Of a stretch of DNA of 64,000 nt, positions 61,379-64,000 are shown piece after piece. This stretch comes from Talinum fruticosum. Its lineage: Eukaryota; Streptophyta; Magnoliopsida; Caryophyllales; Talinaceae. The translations under genes were made by a program, and so were the position numbers. The notes under the pieces were generated by a model that was given only the letters and a program-made list of their open reading frames with translations, did not search any database and was not told where the DNA came from. Positions within the stretch are counted from its first letter, which is position 1. Each line of letters begins with the position of its first letter. Location of the stretch: NCBI GenBank assembly GCA_021018815.1, contig JAITYX010000007.1, positions 9,352,501 to 9,416,500 of the forward strand, written 5' to 3'.

Positions 61379-62281
61379 GGCTGTAAGACCTAAATTGTTG
61401 ATCCGTAATTTAAGTGCAGGAGCTTGGATGCCTGACTTGGCCATCACGAGTTTGTTGAGAAAAGACTGCTCTCAACTGCATAGTTACTCAGAAAATACTT
61501 GATACAGTTGACCGATATACGGCCGGGTTTTCATTTGCAGGTTGGCTCTTTTGGGTTCGGAGGGGCTCTCTTATTGTAATCGTGAGCCTTGTTTTACTCT
61601 TGAGGCTCTTAGCTTCACTTGCTGCTTGTTCTATCTTGTACTTTAATAGTAGAACAGTGAATGATACTCCCTCCGTTCCAATTTATTTGTTGTTTGAGAC
61701 TATTGAGGGAATGCTAAAAGACAAATTAGTTACTAAAGTACTAAAATGTTCCAATAATTTTATTAGATATGAGGAAAGTACAAAAAGAGAAGTCATAAGG
61801 GTAAAATGGGTAAATTAATTATTAATATATTATTGTTATTTTTTGATACCATTGATATTTCTTCTTTGAAAATTATTTTCAGATATCACATCAAACTTTT
61901 TGAAAAATGTTGCGAAGATCGTTTTCCAAGGAAAACAATTTTTCCTCTGGTTTCAAGCACACCCATGTTTAAGAGCTCAAGTTTAGTCCAACATAAAACA
62001 AACCTAATCTGGAAATGGATGAATCAATTGGAAGAAAGGCCTTAAAATCTTAAAATCACAAACGTCTTGAGTACTTGTATTAGTATGAGACCGAGTTCAG
62101 ATACAATAAATGCTTTCTACAGTAACAAGAATGATCAGAGCGATATTGCTGAATAAATATAAATAAACCCTCTACAAGACACTAATAGTAAAATGATTTG
62201 TGCGGAGCTCCTTATGCAGTGAAATATTCGCTGTGAAATTACACAAGCTTCACCATCAAAGAAGAAATCTGTAAGAAAGAA
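61379..62281. other. Region between the convergent 5-FCL and bHLH genes
   Basis: Contains the 3' ends of both genes. At 61665-61690 the wording tactccctccgttcc matches one end of a Stowaway-type MITE (a TA followed by ctccctccgt), but no facing end was found, so only a fragment is present. Plus-strand frames at 61582-62045 lack protein features. Confidence 0.4.
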
Positions 62282-64000
62282 TCACAAATTTCGTTCGAAT
62301 CTCCCACCTAATTGCATATGCAACCACTCTGCTTGTGCTCCTCCAGCTGTAGCTGCTAACTCCCTCTCAGTTTGTGCTCCAAACATCATTCCGCTTTCGT
62401 CAAATGAGTGCACTCCTAGCTCATTTACCTGAACCATATGCATTTCAAAGCCATCATAAACCACACAGACGACTAGACCGTATGAGTCGATATGACATGA
62501 ATAGCGCTGAAGTCTTCAGAAATTCTAACAGCCCATTTTGGTAATCCAAACAACATGAATAGCATTGAATGAATTATATCATGAGGTTCAGAAATAGGTA
62601 AAGAACTTTTACAAGAGTTCTCCAAAAAATGAGCAAGAATCACCAAACCGTCTGCCATGACTATTAATAGGTCTATTTTTATAGTATTACTGCAGTCTGA
62701 GAAGTAGGGTAGATGACTTGAGAGCTGTTCAAGCGCAATAGTTCCTAAAATGTCAGAATATTAGCTTCATGCAATCACATGCACCCCTGCCCCTCGCGTA
62801 ACCCTTAATCCTAAACTAGCAAAGCGTCTTCTGCACAAATCTCAGGGATTAACTTTGACATTTGTCATTCAACAATAATAGCAACGCTCCATACTGTGAT
62901 GGAATACTAAGTTTCAACTGCCATCAGTAGTCTCACTGGAAGAAACCTTTATGATGGGTAAGAAACAAAGAAATGAGAAACTTACTTCTTTCGAATGGAA
63001 TCCATTAATTGAGGGAACCATCCCAGAAGTGACTGCTTCAAGCTTCATGGATAAGAACTGCAACACACAAAAATTAAACAGACAATTAGGTTCGAGTATT
63101 CAAAGCACAACAGCTTTTGTATTTCTCTTGGGAATTTTCCAGTATGAAATTTCTATAGATTCCCGAATCGAGAAAGATAGACTCAATGGCCCTGAATTAT
63201 CTGTAGATTCCCGAAATTTTCCGATCTGAAATTTTCTGTAGATGAAAAGGACAAAGACAATATCAATACTGATATGAAAGAACCGATTCAATAAATGCAC
63301 GTTAGAAAATTGTCTTTTGTGACACACAAGTCTGCTGCTAGTGGAGCCCTAACACTAGCTTCTCTCACGATCCAAATCCTAACACATTTATACATGCTCA
63401 CCTCGACCTGCCGTTGCAGAGACTGTATATAGTTAATGATCTCATCAAGCACAAGTGCTTTTCCAATAACCTGGCCCGAGAAAGAGAGCAGCCAAGTGTC
63501 AAAGTAAAACATAAACTGAGAAGATAAACTGACCACTTAAAAGGGAAAAATATGAGCTCAAAATTAGCATAACAATCGTCACAGGATTTAAATATGTTGA
63601 CCAGCTAATATCAATTTACTGGTCACCAGTGCCAACCTTGTTGCATCCAGGAATCAAATCTTGTAAAATCTTCATTCTTTCACTTATCTTTTGTCTCCTA
63701 GCCTGTGAAAACCAAAGGCAAGTAAGAAAAGCATATATCATGTAGCAACAGCTACATCATGGAGTTTATCTCCTCAAACTATCTATCTAGCAGAGTTGGG
63801 AACCAAACCAAACTAAACTAAACCAAATGCACCACAGGATTCCCAGCATAGAGTACCACAAGGGTATATGTACACAATTTCAACCCAATAATAGAATTGT
63901 GAAAGGGCGTTTCATTTAGCCCCTGGATATATTGACAGCCTGCTACTTCCAAATCCAAATAAAAGAAGTAGAGGGTAGTCAAAGCGAAAGCCGTGAGCAT
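62282..64000 (-). CDS. bHLH transcription factor (BEE/CIB/BPE-type), 3' part
   Basis: Nuclear basic helix-loop-helix regulator; the 5' part, including the basic DNA-contact region, lies beyond the window. Visible exons (minus): 63702-63637 (ARRQKISERMKILQDLIPGC), 63470-63402 (VIGKALVLDEIINYIQSLQR), 63057-62986 (FLSMKLEAVTSGM) and 62428-62282, all in phase 0. These cover the end of the basic region, helix 1, the loop, helix 2 and the start of the coiled extension. The C-terminal WLHMQLGGRFER with stop at 62282 is typical of the subfamily XII proteins that include BEE, CIB and BIGPETAL, which act in brassinosteroid, light and petal-growth control. Introns are canonical. The assignment to a specific member is not possible from this part. 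Confidence 0.9.

Noticed and set aside
61665..61690. Stowaway MITE
   Set aside because: Only one terminal sequence is present; the opposite inverted end was not found, so no complete element can be claimed.

Overview
The window is nuclear DNA from a flowering plant, almost certainly a eudicot: genes are split by AT-rich GT-AG introns, the intergenic DNA is AT-rich with plant-type mobile elements, and every recognisable protein belongs to a land-plant family. The species cannot be named from the sequence. All intron-exon structures below were derived by hand from splice sites, codon phase and family similarity.

Layout. 0-5 kb: an LRR receptor-like protein gene (+), broken by one frameshift near its N-terminus, preceded by an LTR-end-like repeat and a small AT-rich decamer element. 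5.1-8.7 kb: a PIF/Harbinger DNA transposon with matching ends, a partial DDE transposase (-), a purine-rich tandem repeat and a striking 93-nt foldback. 9.1-15.4 kb: a 12-exon NOA1/RIF1 (YqeH-type GTPase) gene (-), with a complete miniature LTR retrotransposon (TRIM/SMART type) in intron 1 and a one-base frameshift in exon 2. 16.3-18.4 kb: an unrecognised, partly degraded gene (+). 18.6-20.8 kb: repeat remnants. 21.2-24.6 kb: a LUC7-like U1 snRNP splicing-factor gene (+), also with a one-base homopolymer frameshift. 24.6-33.4 kb: AT-rich intergenic DNA holding one promoter-like block with a 43-codon secretory ORF. 34.3-36.2 kb: a glycerol-3-phosphate transporter family gene (+). 36.2-42.0 kb: intergenic. 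42.0-42.2 kb: a 58-aa DUF4535-type membrane microprotein (-). 46.0-52.9 kb: a RIN2/RIN3-like RING-CUE E3 ubiquitin ligase (+) with 12 coding exons, one GC-AG intron and two LINE fragments in introns. 55.1-55.9 kb: a GOLVEN/RGF/CLEL peptide-hormone precursor (+). 56.9-61.4 kb: 5-formyltetrahydrofolate cyclo-ligase (+). 62.3-64.0 kb: the 3' half of a bHLH transcription factor gene (-), running off the window.

The genes do not form a pathway; this is ordinary plant gene order. Two themes recur: immunity (the RLP and the RIN2-type ligase) and organelle or one-carbon metabolism (NOA1, 5-FCL, G3P transporter). The observations most worth a second look are the TRIM/SMART element with full anatomy, the foldback inside the Harbinger element, the short LINE insertion with target-site duplication, the orphan promoter plus secretory ORF at 28.7-29.05 kb, and the pattern that two otherwise perfect genes carry single homopolymer indels, which bears on assembly quality.
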